DNA from: Cellulomonas cellasea
GTDB lineage: Bacteria > Actinomycetota > Actinomycetes > Actinomycetales > Cellulomonadaceae
DNA length: 64,000 nt
Assembly: GCF_006538745.1 (NCBI RefSeq)
Contig: NZ_BJLR01000016.1
Coordinates: 248,001-312,000, forward strand
Direction: 5' to 3'
Numbering within the stretch: the first letter of the stretch is position 1; each line of letters starts with the position of its first letter. The notes under the pieces are model-generated. The model was not told the origin of the DNA. It was given only the letters and a program-made list of their open reading frames with translations, and did not search any database. Below, in pieces: positions 1-7,848 of the stretch. Both the position numbers and the translations under genes were made by a program.

Positions 1-1
1 G

Positions 2-244
2 TGGGCGTGGGACCCGGACACGTCCGCGCCGACGGACGTGCACATCTACATCGACGGTGTGGGGGTCGCGGTGCGGGCCGACCTGAACCGGCCCGACGTC
101 GCCGCGGCGTTCGGCACCGCCCCGACGCGGGGGTTCGGGCACACCCGCGCGGTCGGCCCGGGAAGCCACACGGCGTGCGTCTACGCGATCAACCTCGGCC
201 CGGGGGACAACACCGGGCTCGGGTGCCATGTCTTCCACGGGTAG
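2..244 (+). CDS. C-terminal end of a secreted repeat/cell-wall-type protein (partial)
   Basis: The reading frame is open at the left edge and stops at TAG 242-244, so only the last 80 residues are present. The segment begins WAWDPDTSAPTDVHIYIDG and ends in a two-cysteine region (TACVYAIN, then LGCHVF). This pattern, a beta-rich module with a D-rich start and a paired C-terminal Cys, recurs in actinobacterial secreted proteins beside hydrolase or FG-GAP domains. The catalytic part, if any, lies outside the window. The gene precedes two secreted pseudoprotease genes on the same strand, separated by about 140 bp without a clear terminator. Function cannot be assigned; secretion is inferred from the module type. 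Confidence 0.7.
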   Translation, partial: WAWDPDTSAPTDVHIYIDGVGVAVRADLNRPDVAAAFGTAPTRGFGHTRAVGPGSHTACVYAINLGPGDNTGLGCHVFHG

Positions 245-385
245 TGCGGTGCCGGCGCCGTGGCGGTCGTGCCGTCCGCGCGCGGTGACCAGCGGGCACC
301 GGCCGGCCGGTCCGGGTGCGCGTCCGGGGCCACGCGACGGACGCCGATCGACCGGTGCTGTGACGAACCGACGAGCAGGGGAGTG

Positions 386-1681
386 ATGGGTGTGCGCAGG
401 ACGGGGATGATCCGGGTCGTGGTGGCGGCGCTGGCGCTGGCGTGCGTGGGGGTGCCGGCCGCCTACGCGGTGCAGGGCTCGACGCCGACGGGGCCGGCCG
501 CGGCGGGGACCGTGCGGATCGAGGTCGGCAAGGAGAGCCGGGCGTGCTCGGGCGCGCTCGTGGGCTCGTGGTGGGTGCTCACCGCGAGGTCGTGCTTCAC
601 CGCGGCGCCCGGGACCCAGGTGGCGTGGGGCGCGCCGCCCGAGCCGACGAAGGTCACGGTCGGGCGCGTCGACCTGACCGGCACCGCCGGGCACGTCGTG
701 CCGGCGGCGTGGCTCGTGCCGCACCCCGACCGGGACGTGGTCCTGGTGCGGCTGGCCTCCGCCGTCACCGACGTGGCGCCGGTGAAGGTCACCGCCACGG
801 CCCCGGTCGCCGGGGAGACGCTGACCGTCACGGGCTACGGGCGGACCACCACCGAGCTCGTGCCCGACACCGCGCACGCGGCGACCTACACGGTGAGCCT
901 CGTCGGCCCCGGGACCCTCGGCATCGAGGCCGCGAGTGACGGTGCGACGATCTGCAAGGGCGACGCCGGCGGTCCCACGCTGCGTACGTCCGCGACGGGT
1001 GCGGTCGAGCTCGTGGCGATCCACCACACCGCCTCCCAGGGCGGTTGCCTCGGCAGCGCGACGACGGCCCAGGGCGCCACCGAGACCCGCGTGGACGACA
1101 TCCGCGACTGGGTCAACCAGAACACGAAGGCCACGCCTGGCGCGGACACCATCGGCGTCCGTGGCGGCGCCACGTGGTACCTGAACGACCAGAACGACGC
1201 GTCCGCGCCGGAGAAGGTCTTCCTCTACGGCAACCCGGGCGACACCGTCGTGGTCGGGGACTGGAACGGTGACGGCGTCGACACGATCGGCGTCCGGCGT
1301 GGCGCCACGTGGTACCTGAACGACCAGAACGACGCGTCCGCACCCGAGAGGATCTTCCTCTACGGGGACCCGCAGCACACCCCGCTCGTGGGCGACTGGG
1401 ACGGCGACGGCGTCGACACGGTCGGGGCTCGCCTCGGGGCGACGTGGTACCTGAACAATCAGAACGACTCGTCGGCGCCGGACAACGTGTTCATCTACGG
1501 GGACCCGCAGCACACCCCGGTCGTGGGTGACTGGGACGGCAACGGGACCGACACGGCCGGGGCTCGCCTCGGGGCGACGTGGTACCTGAACAACCAGAAC
1601 GACTCGTCGGCCCCGGACAACGTCTTCATCTACGGCGACGCGCACAACACCCCGCTGGTCGGCAACTGGGACGGCCGGTGA
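386..1681 (+). CDS. Secreted trypsin-fold pseudoprotease with four FG-GAP-like repeats
   Basis: An export signal (residues 1-28, ending AAYA) precedes a chymotrypsin/S1-fold domain (about 29-250). The usual TAAHC motif reads TARSC, so catalytic His is Ser69; Asp117 is kept (RDVVLVRL); the GDSGGP motif reads GDAGGP, so catalytic Ser is Ala194. Two of three triad residues are missing, and the domain should not hydrolyse peptides. Four 45-residue repeats follow, each with a GATWYLN(D/N)QND segment and a GDWxGxG calcium-loop-like turn typical of FG-GAP/VCBS propellers. ATG 386 was chosen because an AGGGGAG ribosome site precedes it; GTG 383 and ATG 407 are in frame. The stop overlaps the next start by one base, which suggests coupling. 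A role as secreted binding or scaffold protein is inferred. Confidence 0.8.
   Translation: MGVRRTGMIRVVVAALALACVGVPAAYAVQGSTPTGPAAAGTVRIEVGKESRACSGALVGSWWVLTARSCFTAAPGTQVAWGAPPEPTKVTVGRVDLTGTAGHVVPAAWLVPHPDRDVVLVRLASAVTDVAPVKVTATAPVAGETLTVTGYGRTTTELVPDTAHAATYTVSLVGPGTLGIEAASDGATICKGDAGGPTLRTSATGAVELVAIHHTASQGGCLGSATTAQGATETRVDDIRDWVNQNTKATPGADTIGVRGGATWYLNDQNDASAPEKVFLYGNPGDTVVVGDWNGDGVDTIGVRRGATWYLNDQNDASAPERIFLYGDPQHTPLVGDWDGDGVDTVGARLGATWYLNNQNDSSAPDNVFIYGDPQHTPVVGDWDGNGTDTAGARLGATWYLNNQNDSSAPDNVFIYGDAHNTPLVGNWDGR
1151..1681 (+). repeat. Four tandem 135-bp coding repeats
   Basis: Units begin at about 1151, 1286, 1421 and 1556 (exact 135-bp period) and encode the FG-GAP-like repeats. The last two units are nearly identical at DNA level, including synonymous positions, which suggests recent duplication or gene conversion. 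Confidence 0.85.
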
Positions 1682-3312
1682 TGGCGCCGTTCGACGCAGC
1701 GGCAGAGGGTCGTACCGCAGCCCCGGCAGCGACCTCCGGCGAGCGGGGAGCAGCGCGGGTGTCGAGCACGCGGAGCCGGGCGGGCGGAGCTGCGGTGGCG
1801 CGGCGGTCGTGGGTCGTCCGGACGCTCGCCGGCGCACTGGCGCTGACCGCGGGGGTGGTCCCCGCCGCCTCGGCGGTGCAGGGCAGCGCACCGACCGGGG
1901 CTGCGGCGGCTGCGACCGTCAAGATCGCTGTCGGGGAGGTCCGCGCCTGCTCGGGAGCGCTGGTGGGCCCGTCGTGGGTCGTCACCGCGAAGTCGTGCTT
2001 CGCCGCGACGCCCGGCGCCGCGGTCGCCCAGGGCGCGCCGACCGAGCGGACCACGGCCACCGTCGGGCGGACGGACCTGACCAGCACCGCGGGGCACGAG
2101 GTGGCCGTGACGCTCGTCGTGCCGCACCCGGACCGGGACCTGGTGCTGGTCCGGTTGGCGGCACCGGTCACCGACGTGGCCCCGGTGGCGGTCGCGACCA
2201 CAGGCCCCGTTCCCGGTGAGGACCTCACCGTGACCGGGTACGGCCGGACCACGACGCAGTGGGTCCCGGACGTCGCCCACGCGGCGACCTACACCGTCAC
2301 CACCGTGAACCCGGGCACGGTGGACCTGCGGGCAGCCTCGCCCGACGCCTCGGTCTGCAAGGGCGACGCCGGAGGCCCGACCCTGCGCACCACTCCCGCC
2401 GGCGGGGTCGAGCTCGTCGCGATCCACCACACCGCGGACCAGGGCGGGTGCCTCGGCGCGAGCACCAGCGGGCAGGCCGCCCGGGACACCCGCGTCGACG
2501 ACCTCCGCGACTGGATCACCCGGAGCACGACGCCCACGCAGCAGGTGGCGCTCGGCGGCTCCCGGATCGCGGTCCTCACGGACGACCGCCGGGCGCAGGT
2601 CAAGGACGGCGGCCTGCGGGCGGACTGGGTGCAGCTCCTGGGTGCCAACGCGAAGCAGGTCGTGGTGGACGGCACCCGGATCGCGGTCCTGGCGGAGGAC
2701 GGGGTGGCCTGGGTCAAGGACGGCGCGACGACCGCCACCTTCGTGCCGGTGTTCACGAACGTCCGGGAGATCGCGTTGTCCGGCAACCGCATCGGCGTGC
2801 TGACCCGCGGCGGTGAGGCGCGCGTCAAGGAGGGCGACCTGTACGCCCCCTGGGTCGTCGAGGCGACCGGCGTGACGTCGCTCGTGCTGTCGGGCAACCG
2901 CATCGGTGTGGTGAACGACGGCGGTGAGGCGCACGTGAAGGAGGGCAGCCTGTCGGCCGACTGGGTCGTCGTGTACCCCGGGGTGAAGTCCCTGGTGATG
3001 TCGGGCAACCGCATCGGCGTGCTGACGAAGAGCGGTGAGGTGCGGGTCAAGGAAGGCGGGCTGCGGGCCGACTGGGTCGTCCAGTCGAGCGGGGTGACGT
3101 CGCTGTCGCTGTCGGGCAACCGCATCGGCATCCTGAAGAACGGTCAGGCGCACGTGAAGGAGGGGCCCCTGGGGGCCACGTGGGTTCTCGAGGCCTCCGG
3201 CGTGACGTCGTTGGTGTTGTCGGGCAACCGCATCGGCGTCGTGGACCAGGCGGGGAAGGCGCACGTGAAGGAAGGCGATCTCTACGCGGGATGGGTGGTC
3301 GTCTGGCAGTAG
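1681..3312 (+). CDS. Secreted trypsin-fold pseudoprotease with seven 37-residue repeats
   Basis: This is a paralogue of the upstream gene over the S1-fold domain, with the same losses: TAKSC replaces TAAHC and GDAGGP replaces GDSGGP, while the Asp motif (RDLVLVRL) remains. The C-terminal module differs: seven repeats of about 37 residues with consensus LSGNRIGVLT-GGEA-VKEG-L-A-WVV. Seven equal beta-rich units suggest a closed propeller-like domain, but that is inferred. ATG 1681 overlaps the preceding stop by one base. GTG 1759 is an alternative with a nearby GGGGAG and would give a more ordinary signal peptide (RRSWVVRTLAGALALTAG, cleavage after ASA). Secretion is clear; the ligand is unknown. 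Confidence 0.8.
   Translation: MAPFDAAAEGRTAAPAATSGERGAARVSSTRSRAGGAAVARRSWVVRTLAGALALTAGVVPAASAVQGSAPTGAAAAATVKIAVGEVRACSGALVGPSWVVTAKSCFAATPGAAVAQGAPTERTTATVGRTDLTSTAGHEVAVTLVVPHPDRDLVLVRLAAPVTDVAPVAVATTGPVPGEDLTVTGYGRTTTQWVPDVAHAATYTVTTVNPGTVDLRAASPDASVCKGDAGGPTLRTTPAGGVELVAIHHTADQGGCLGASTSGQAARDTRVDDLRDWITRSTTPTQQVALGGSRIAVLTDDRRAQVKDGGLRADWVQLLGANAKQVVVDGTRIAVLAEDGVAWVKDGATTATFVPVFTNVREIALSGNRIGVLTRGGEARVKEGDLYAPWVVEATGVTSLVLSGNRIGVVNDGGEAHVKEGSLSADWVVVYPGVKSLVMSGNRIGVLTKSGEVRVKEGGLRADWVVQSSGVTSLSLSGNRIGILKNGQAHVKEGPLGATWVLEASGVTSLVLSGNRIGVVDQAGKAHVKEGDLYAGWVVVWQ
2545..3309 (+). repeat. Seven tandem 111-bp coding repeats
   Basis: The SGNRIG codons recur at 2779, 2890, 3001, 3112 and 3220. 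The period is 111 bp except for one 108-bp unit that lost a codon. The first two units are more diverged than the other five. Confidence 0.8.
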
Positions 3313-3472
3313 GCGACTTGCCGGCTGGGACCCGGGGGCGGCGCCGTGCGCGATGGCCTCCCGAGCGAGCCGGGACGGCACGCACGGGCGGGCGGTCAGC
3401 ACCAGCCGGCCGCCCGCCGGCGCGTGCGGCTGCGGGTGGACGCACCCCGGACCCGGGCTCGGGGCGTGCAGC

Positions 3473-4036
3473 TCAGTCGTCGTCGGAGCCGGAGGAGCCG
3501 TCGTCCCCGTCGTCGTGCAGCTGGGGGGTGCCGTCCGCCGCACAGGCCGCGCGCACGGACGTCCGGTCGTCGCCGCTGCGGAGCTCGACCTCCACCTCCT
3601 CGGGGCCCGCGCGCTTCACCTCGACGGCCCAGCCGTCCGCGGGGGTCGCGTACTGCAGCTCGATGACGGTGCCGCGGCAGGCCGCGCCCACGCTCCCGCC
3701 CTCGACGTCCCAGGCGCGCGCGACGACGGCTGGCTCGGTCACCGGAGGAGCGGCGGTCGGCGCCGGGGCCGGTGTCGCGGTCGTGGTCGGGGTCGCCGTG
3801 GCGGGCGGGGAGGACCCGGTCGAGGGCAGGGCGGCGAGCCGCCGCGCGACCTCCGCCTCGCTGAGCACCGAGCCGCTCCCCGGGCCCCCGACCGCGCTCA
3901 CCGCCCAGCCGGTCACCGACCCGGCGAGCAGCACGGCGGCGAGCCAGGCGGCGGGGACGGCGAGCCGTCGCCGGGCCGTCGCCCCGGCGCTCTCGCGGGC
4001 GGTCGGCACCGCGGGGCTGCTGCCGCTCTCGTCCAT
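3473..4036 (-). CDS. Membrane-anchored or secreted hypothetical protein, Asp-rich tail
   Basis: A 187-residue product has one hydrophobic segment (about residues 27-50, AAWLAAVLLAGSVTGWAV), a Pro/Thr/Ala-rich linker, a small domain with two cysteines (GAACRG and RAACAAD), and a DDGDDGSSGSDDD-like acidic end. The topology suggests a single membrane anchor with an extracytoplasmic domain. ATG 4036 was preferred to the upstream in-frame ATG at 4075 because 4075 would lie inside the putative operator. The gene is divergent from the response-regulator gene, and phased repeats 34-62 bp upstream of its start point toward it. It may be a target of that two-component system. No family was recognised. 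Confidence 0.6.
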   Translation of the reverse strand: MDESGSSPAVPTARESAGATARRRLAVPAAWLAAVLLAGSVTGWAVSAVGGPGSGSVLSEAEVARRLAALPSTGSSPPATATPTTTATPAPAPTAAPPVTEPAVVARAWDVEGGSVGAACRGTVIELQYATPADGWAVEVKRAGPEEVEVELRSGDDRTSVRAACAADGTPQLHDDGDDGSSGSDDD

Positions 4037-4069
4037 GCCTGCATGCTGCCGCACCGCCGGACGGCGCCA

Positions 4070-4098
4070 GGACAAGGCGCGGTTAAGAGGACGACAAG
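4070..4098 (-). promoter_or_regulatory. Putative OmpR-family operator (three 11-bp-phased heptamers)
   Basis: Read on the minus strand, heptamers CTTGTCG (4098-4092), CTTAACC (4087-4081) and CTTGTCC (4076-4070) are exactly 11 bp apart. This phasing is the known binding architecture of PhoB/OmpR-type regulators. The array reads toward the divergent gene that starts at 4036, and its last heptamer sits near the expected -35. A matching array lies at 6119-6147. Confidence 0.65.
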
Positions 4099-4146
4099 AC
4101 GTGCCCGCCCGCGCGGCACGAGGCTCCCCCGACGCCGGTCATGGCC

Positions 4147-4152
4147 TACCGT
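4147..4152 (+). promoter_or_regulatory. -10 box (TACCGT) for a leaderless response-regulator mRNA
   Basis: TACCGT lies 7 nt before the GTG start at 4160, with no Shine-Dalgarno sequence between them. The expected transcription start coincides with the start codon. Confidence 0.5.
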
Positions 4153-4159
4153 CCCTGGT

Positions 4160-4840
4160 GTGGCTGACGTGCTGATCGTCGAGGACGACGCGACGATCCG
4201 GACCGCGCTCGTCCGGGCGCTCGGCGCGCGCGAGCACTCGACGATGACCGCGCCGACCGCGCTCGAGGGGCTGCAGAGCATCGTCAGCCACCGCCCGGAC
4301 GTCGTGCTGCTCGACCTCGGGCTGCCCGACCTCGACGGCGCGACGCTGCTCCCGATGATCCGCTCGGTGAGCGACGTCCCCGTGATCGTCGTCAGCGCGC
4401 GCGACGACGGCCGGGACATCGTGGCGCTGCTCGACGCGGGCGCCGACGACTACCTGGTCAAGCCGTTCGCCGTCGACCAGCTCGACGCGCGCATCCGGGC
4501 GGTCCTGCGGCGCGCGGAGCCCGAGCGGCCACCCGCGGAGGTCGCCGTCGGGGGGCTCGTGATGGACGCCCGGGCACGCACCGCCGTGCTGGACGGGGTC
4601 GCGCTCGAGCTGAGCCCCAAGGAGTTCGACCTGCTGCTGTACCTCGCGGAGCGCGCCGGCGAGGTCGTGAGCAAGCGGGAGCTGCTCGCGAAGGTGTGGA
4701 ACCAGCCGTACGGCGGCGCCGACAAGACCGTCGACGTGCACCTGCACTGGCTGCGCAAGAAGCTCGGCGAGACCGCGGAGCACCCCCGGTACGTGCACCG
4801 GGTGCGCGGGGTGGGCGTCAAGGTCGCCTCGCCGCCGTGA
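4160..4840 (+). CDS. OmpR/PhoB-family response regulator
   Basis: The 226-residue protein has a receiver domain (1-115) with acidic pair Asp9-Asp10, phospho-acceptor Asp52 in LLDLGLPD, Ser79 and Lys101 in VKPF. A winged-helix DNA-binding domain (about 130-222) contains ELSPKEFDLLLYL and a VDVHLHWLRKKLGE recognition region. GTG 4160 gives the canonical VADVLIVEDD N-terminus. The stop overlaps the GTG of the kinase gene, so the two are coupled. Phased repeats at 4070-4098 and 6119-6147 are probable DNA targets. Both direct it toward neighbouring genes for extracytoplasmic acidic proteins, which suggests an envelope or cation stimulus. The stimulus itself is not shown by the sequence. Confidence 0.93.
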   Translation: MADVLIVEDDATIRTALVRALGAREHSTMTAPTALEGLQSIVSHRPDVVLLDLGLPDLDGATLLPMIRSVSDVPVIVVSARDDGRDIVALLDAGADDYLVKPFAVDQLDARIRAVLRRAEPERPPAEVAVGGLVMDARARTAVLDGVALELSPKEFDLLLYLAERAGEVVSKRELLAKVWNQPYGGADKTVDVHLHWLRKKLGETAEHPRYVHRVRGVGVKVASPP

Positions 4841-6102
4841 GGCCGCTCCTCGTCCGGTACGGACTCGCGATGACGTCGGTCGTGCTCGTCGCGTTCCTCG
4901 TCCCGCTCGCGGTCCTCGCGCGCGGGCTCGCGGAGCAGCGGGCGCTCGAGCAGGGCCGGACCGACGCGCAGCGCGTCGCGGTCTTCGCGGGCGGCGCGAC
5001 GCAGGACGACGCCCGGCTCGAGGCGGCCGTGCTCGCGAACGACGCCGGCGCGCACCCGACCACGGTGTTCCGCCCCGACGGCACGAGCCTCGGCGACCCC
5101 AGGCCGCGCACGGCGGCCGTCGACCTCGCGGCCTCCGGGCAGGCGTTCACGGCGCGGGTCGACGGCGGCGTCGACGTGCTGCTCCCCGTCGCGGGCGCGG
5201 GCGGGACGACGGTCGTGCGGACCCACGTGCCCGACGACGAGCTCCGGGCGGGCGTCACGGAGGCGTGGCTCGTGCTCGCCGGGGTCGGGGTCGTGCTGCT
5301 CGGCGGGACGGCGCTCGCCGGCGACCGGCTGGCCCGGCGCGTCTCGCGCTCGGTGCGCGAGCTCTCCGGGGTCGCCCAGCGGCTCGGCGGCGGGGACCTC
5401 GAGGCCCGCGTCGAGCCGTCCGGACCGCCCGAGGTCGCCGCCGTCGGGCGCGTGCTCAACGGGCTCGGCGCGCGGGTCGCGGACCTTCTCGCCGCCGAGC
5501 GCGAGCTCGTCGCGGACCTGTCGCACCGGCTCCGCACGCCCGTCACCGCGCTCCGGCTCGACGTCGACCTGCTCCCCGACCCGCGCGAGCGCGCGCGCCT
5601 GACCGCGCACGTCGACCACCTCGTCGAGGCGGTCGACGACCTGGTCCGCACGGCACGCGAGCCCGCGGCGTCCCGGTCCGGGGCGCGCTGCGACGCCGCC
5701 CACGTGGTGCGCGAGCGCGCACGCTTCTGGGCGGTGCTCGCCGCGGCCCAGAGCCGCCCCCTCACGGTCGACGTGCCCGACGCGGTGCTCGACGTCGGCG
5801 TGGCCGCGACGGACCTCGGCGCCGCGCTCGACGTGCTCGTCGACAACGTCCTGACGCACACCCCGGAGCGGACCCCGCTCGCGCTCGCCGTGCAGCCGGG
5901 CGCTCCGGTGCGGGTCGTCGTCGAGGACGCCGGGCCGGGCCTGGCTCCGGGCGACGTCGAGCGCGGGCGCAGTGGCGCCGGCTCGACGGGGCTCGGGCTC
6001 GACGTCGCGCGGCGCACGGCGGAGCAGGGCGGCGGCCGGCTCGTCGTCGACCGCGGGCCCCTCGGCGGGGCCCGCGTGACGCTCGAGCTGCCCCCGGCCT
6101 GA
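4837..6102 (+). CDS. Two-component sensor histidine kinase
   Basis: The 421-residue membrane kinase has two transmembrane helices (about 8-29 and 143-162) that flank an extracytoplasmic sensor loop of some 110 residues, a HAMP segment (about 163-215), a HisKA helix with phospho-acceptor His230 in DLSHRLRTP, and a HATPase domain with VDNVLTHTP (N box), EDAGPGL (G1) and GSTGLGLDVARR (G2). GTG 4837 overlaps the regulator stop (GTGA), so the two are co-expressed. The sensor loop has no recognised domain. It is the cognate partner of the upstream regulator by position and family. Confidence 0.93.
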   Translation: MRPLLVRYGLAMTSVVLVAFLVPLAVLARGLAEQRALEQGRTDAQRVAVFAGGATQDDARLEAAVLANDAGAHPTTVFRPDGTSLGDPRPRTAAVDLAASGQAFTARVDGGVDVLLPVAGAGGTTVVRTHVPDDELRAGVTEAWLVLAGVGVVLLGGTALAGDRLARRVSRSVRELSGVAQRLGGGDLEARVEPSGPPEVAAVGRVLNGLGARVADLLAAERELVADLSHRLRTPVTALRLDVDLLPDPRERARLTAHVDHLVEAVDDLVRTAREPAASRSGARCDAAHVVRERARFWAVLAAAQSRPLTVDVPDAVLDVGVAATDLGAALDVLVDNVLTHTPERTPLALAVQPGAPVRVVVEDAGPGLAPGDVERGRSGAGSTGLGLDVARRTAEQGGGRLVVDRGPLGGARVTLELPPA

Positions 6103-6118
6103 CGAGCCGGTCGGCCGC

Positions 6119-6147
6119 CTTAACCGCACCTTGTCCTGGCCTTGCCG
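6119..6147 (+). promoter_or_regulatory. Putative OmpR-family operator upstream of the Asp-rich gene
   Basis: Heptamers CTTAACC (6119-6125), CTTGTCC (6130-6136) and CTTGCCG (6141-6147) repeat every 11 bp and read toward the gene at 6222. The segment 6119-6139 matches the reverse complement of 4067-4087 at 20 of 21 positions. The shared sequence in two otherwise unrelated intergenic regions indicates a common binding protein, most likely the adjacent response regulator. Confidence 0.65.
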
Positions 6148-6221
6148 CCGCGCTCACCGGCACGGCGCGACTGTGAGGTCGACGCGGAGGTACCGCGTCG
6201 ATCCACCCCCGGAGGCCTGAC

Positions 6222-6833
6222 ATGCGCTGGACCCGACGCTCGACCCTGACCCTCACCGCTGCTGCCGCCCTCGTCGGCGTGGGCGCCGTCGCGTTCGCGC
6301 AGGCGTCTGCCCCCGTCGACGGCCCGACGTCCGTGCCGCGCGTCGTCGACGTCTCGCCGTCGCCCACGAGCAGCCCCGACGACCGCGTGGGCGACGACCG
6401 CGGGGGCGACCACCGGCGCGGCGGTGACGACGACCCGACGCCTGGCCCGTCCGCGACGCCCGGCGTCTCGCCGTCCGCCGTGCCGAGCGCCAGCCCGTTC
6501 CCGCACTCGTCCGCGAGCCCGTCCTCGTCCTCCAGCCCGTCCTCGGCCCCGGGCACCGACGACAGCGACGGCCGGGTCGGTGGGGGCCACGGCTCGGACG
6601 ACCTGGGCTGGGACGACAGCGACGGCCGGGTCGGTGGCGGGCACGGCTCGGACGACCTGGGCTGGGACGACCACACTTCCGACGGCCGCGGGGGCGACTC
6701 GGACGACGACCGCCGGGACGAGCGGGGCTCGGACGACGACCACGACGACGACTCGCGCGGGCGGGGCTCCGACGACAGCGGCTCGGACGACAGCCACGAC
6801 GACGACTCGCGCGGCCGCGGTTCGGACGACTGA
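6222..6833 (+). CDS. Secreted Asp/Gly/Ser-rich low-complexity protein
   Basis: The 203-residue protein has an N-terminal signal (residues 1-27, LTLTAAAALVGVGAVAFAQA), a Ser/Pro-rich linker and a strongly acidic C-terminal half made of GSDD, DSDGRVGGGHGSDD and DDDHDDDSRGRG-type repeats. An ideal GGAGG precedes ATG 6222. It has no catalytic signature. Dense Asp clusters suggest cation binding at the cell surface, which is inferred. The gene lies just downstream of the sensor kinase, and phased operator repeats occur 75-103 bp upstream, so it is a probable output of that two-component system. A strong hairpin follows. Confidence 0.75.
   Translation: MRWTRRSTLTLTAAAALVGVGAVAFAQASAPVDGPTSVPRVVDVSPSPTSSPDDRVGDDRGGDHRRGGDDDPTPGPSATPGVSPSAVPSASPFPHSSASPSSSSSPSSAPGTDDSDGRVGGGHGSDDLGWDDSDGRVGGGHGSDDLGWDDHTSDGRGGDSDDDRRDERGSDDDHDDDSRGRGSDDSGSDDSHDDDSRGRGSDD
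6561..6668 (+). repeat. Two tandem 54-bp coding repeats
   Basis: Two almost identical 54-bp units start at 6561 and 6615 and encode DSDGRVGGGHGSDDLGWD twice. Confidence 0.8.
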
Positions 6834-6860
6834 CCGGCCGCACAGCACAGGTGCGTCGCG

Positions 6861-6897
6861 GTGGGTGGCCGGTCGGTGCGACCGAGCGGCCACCCAC
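6861..6897. terminator. Strong hairpin between convergent genes
   Basis: Arms 6861-6877 and 6881-6897 pair at 16 of 17 positions around a 3-nt GCG loop. The hairpin lies between the stop codons of the Asp-rich gene (+) and the VOC gene (-) and could terminate both transcripts. There is no U-run, as is common in this group. Confidence 0.7.
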
Positions 6898-6907
6898 GCG
6901 GGGGAGG

Positions 6908-7699
6908 TCAGGACGCCGAAGGGATCTCCGCGAGCAGCGCGAACGTCTCGCCGAACCGGCCGCGCAGCACGGCGATGCGGCCGTAGGGCGTGTCCTCGGG
7001 TGCGCTGAGCACCGTCCCGCCGAGGCTCGTCGCGAGCGCCGCCGACGCGTCGCAGTCGAGCACCCCGAAGTACGTGCTCCACGACGGGCGCAGGTCGCCG
7101 GTCGGGCTGGGCATGCTCTCGCCGTACTGCCCGATCCCGGCGACCTCCCGGTCACCGAGCTGGAGGCTCACGTAGTCGAAGCCGGGCCCGCTCATGTCGA
7201 CGACCTGGTAGTCGAACAGCGACGTGTAGAACGCGCGGGCGGTCGTCGAGTCGGTGCCCATGTGCTCGCTCCAGACGACGGAGCCCGGCACCCCGACGAC
7301 GTCGACCCCGGTGTGCGACCCGGCCTGCCAGAGCCCGACGACGGCGCCGGTCGGGTCGGCCAGCACGGCCATCGAGCCGAAGCCCATCACGGTCAGCGGC
7401 GGCATCAGCAGCGTCCCGCCCGCGGCGGTCGCGCGCGCCGCCGCGACCTCGACGTCCGAGGTCGCGAGGTACGTCGTCCAGGCCGGCGGCGCGGGCTCGG
7501 TGCCCGGCATCGGCGTCCCGATCCCGGCGGCGGCGTGGCCGTCGAGCGTCGCGGTCGTGTAGTAGCCCGTCTCGGGGGAGCCCTCGTCGAACTCCCAGCC
7601 GAGGAGGGGGCCGTAGAACTCCCGTGCGGCGTGCCGGTCCGGCACCATCACGTCCGCCCAGCCGGGCGTGCCGTCGGGCCAGGGCTCCTCGTGGATCAT
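6908..7699 (-). CDS. VOC-family (glyoxalase/bleomycin-resistance fold) two-domain protein
   Basis: A 263-residue protein carries two VOC domains in tandem (about 8-125 and 138-260), each beginning with a strand such as WADVMVPDRHAAREFY or VWSEHMGTDSTTARAFY and ending near a Glu or Phe-rich strand. It resembles actinobacterial proteins annotated as VOC or putative glyoxalase/hydroxylase. These bind a metal and act on small molecules, but the substrate cannot be read from the sequence. ATG 7699 gives MIHEEPWPDG, a usual N-terminus. It is monocistronic, convergent with the Asp-rich gene. Confidence 0.85.
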   Translation of the reverse strand: MIHEEPWPDGTPGWADVMVPDRHAAREFYGPLLGWEFDEGSPETGYYTTATLDGHAAAGIGTPMPGTEPAPPAWTTYLATSDVEVAAARATAAGGTLLMPPLTVMGFGSMAVLADPTGAVVGLWQAGSHTGVDVVGVPGSVVWSEHMGTDSTTARAFYTSLFDYQVVDMSGPGFDYVSLQLGDREVAGIGQYGESMPSPTGDLRPSWSTYFGVLDCDASAALATSLGGTVLSAPEDTPYGRIAVLRGRFGETFALLAEIPSAS

Positions 7700-7848
7700 C
7701 GCGTGCTCCTCGGTCGGGCGGGCGACTGCTCGTGGCCACATCCCACACCCGCGCTCCCACACGCCGGAGCGCCGCCGCCGAGCCCGGCACGATCGGGCGC
7801 CGGACCTGCTGCCCCCCGCGCGACCGGTACCCCTCCGCCGCGCCCCGC

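Noticed and set aside
1-288. Reading frame 1 at the left edge
   Set aside because: It gives an Arg-rich product, while frame 2 has a recognisable secreted module and a natural stop.
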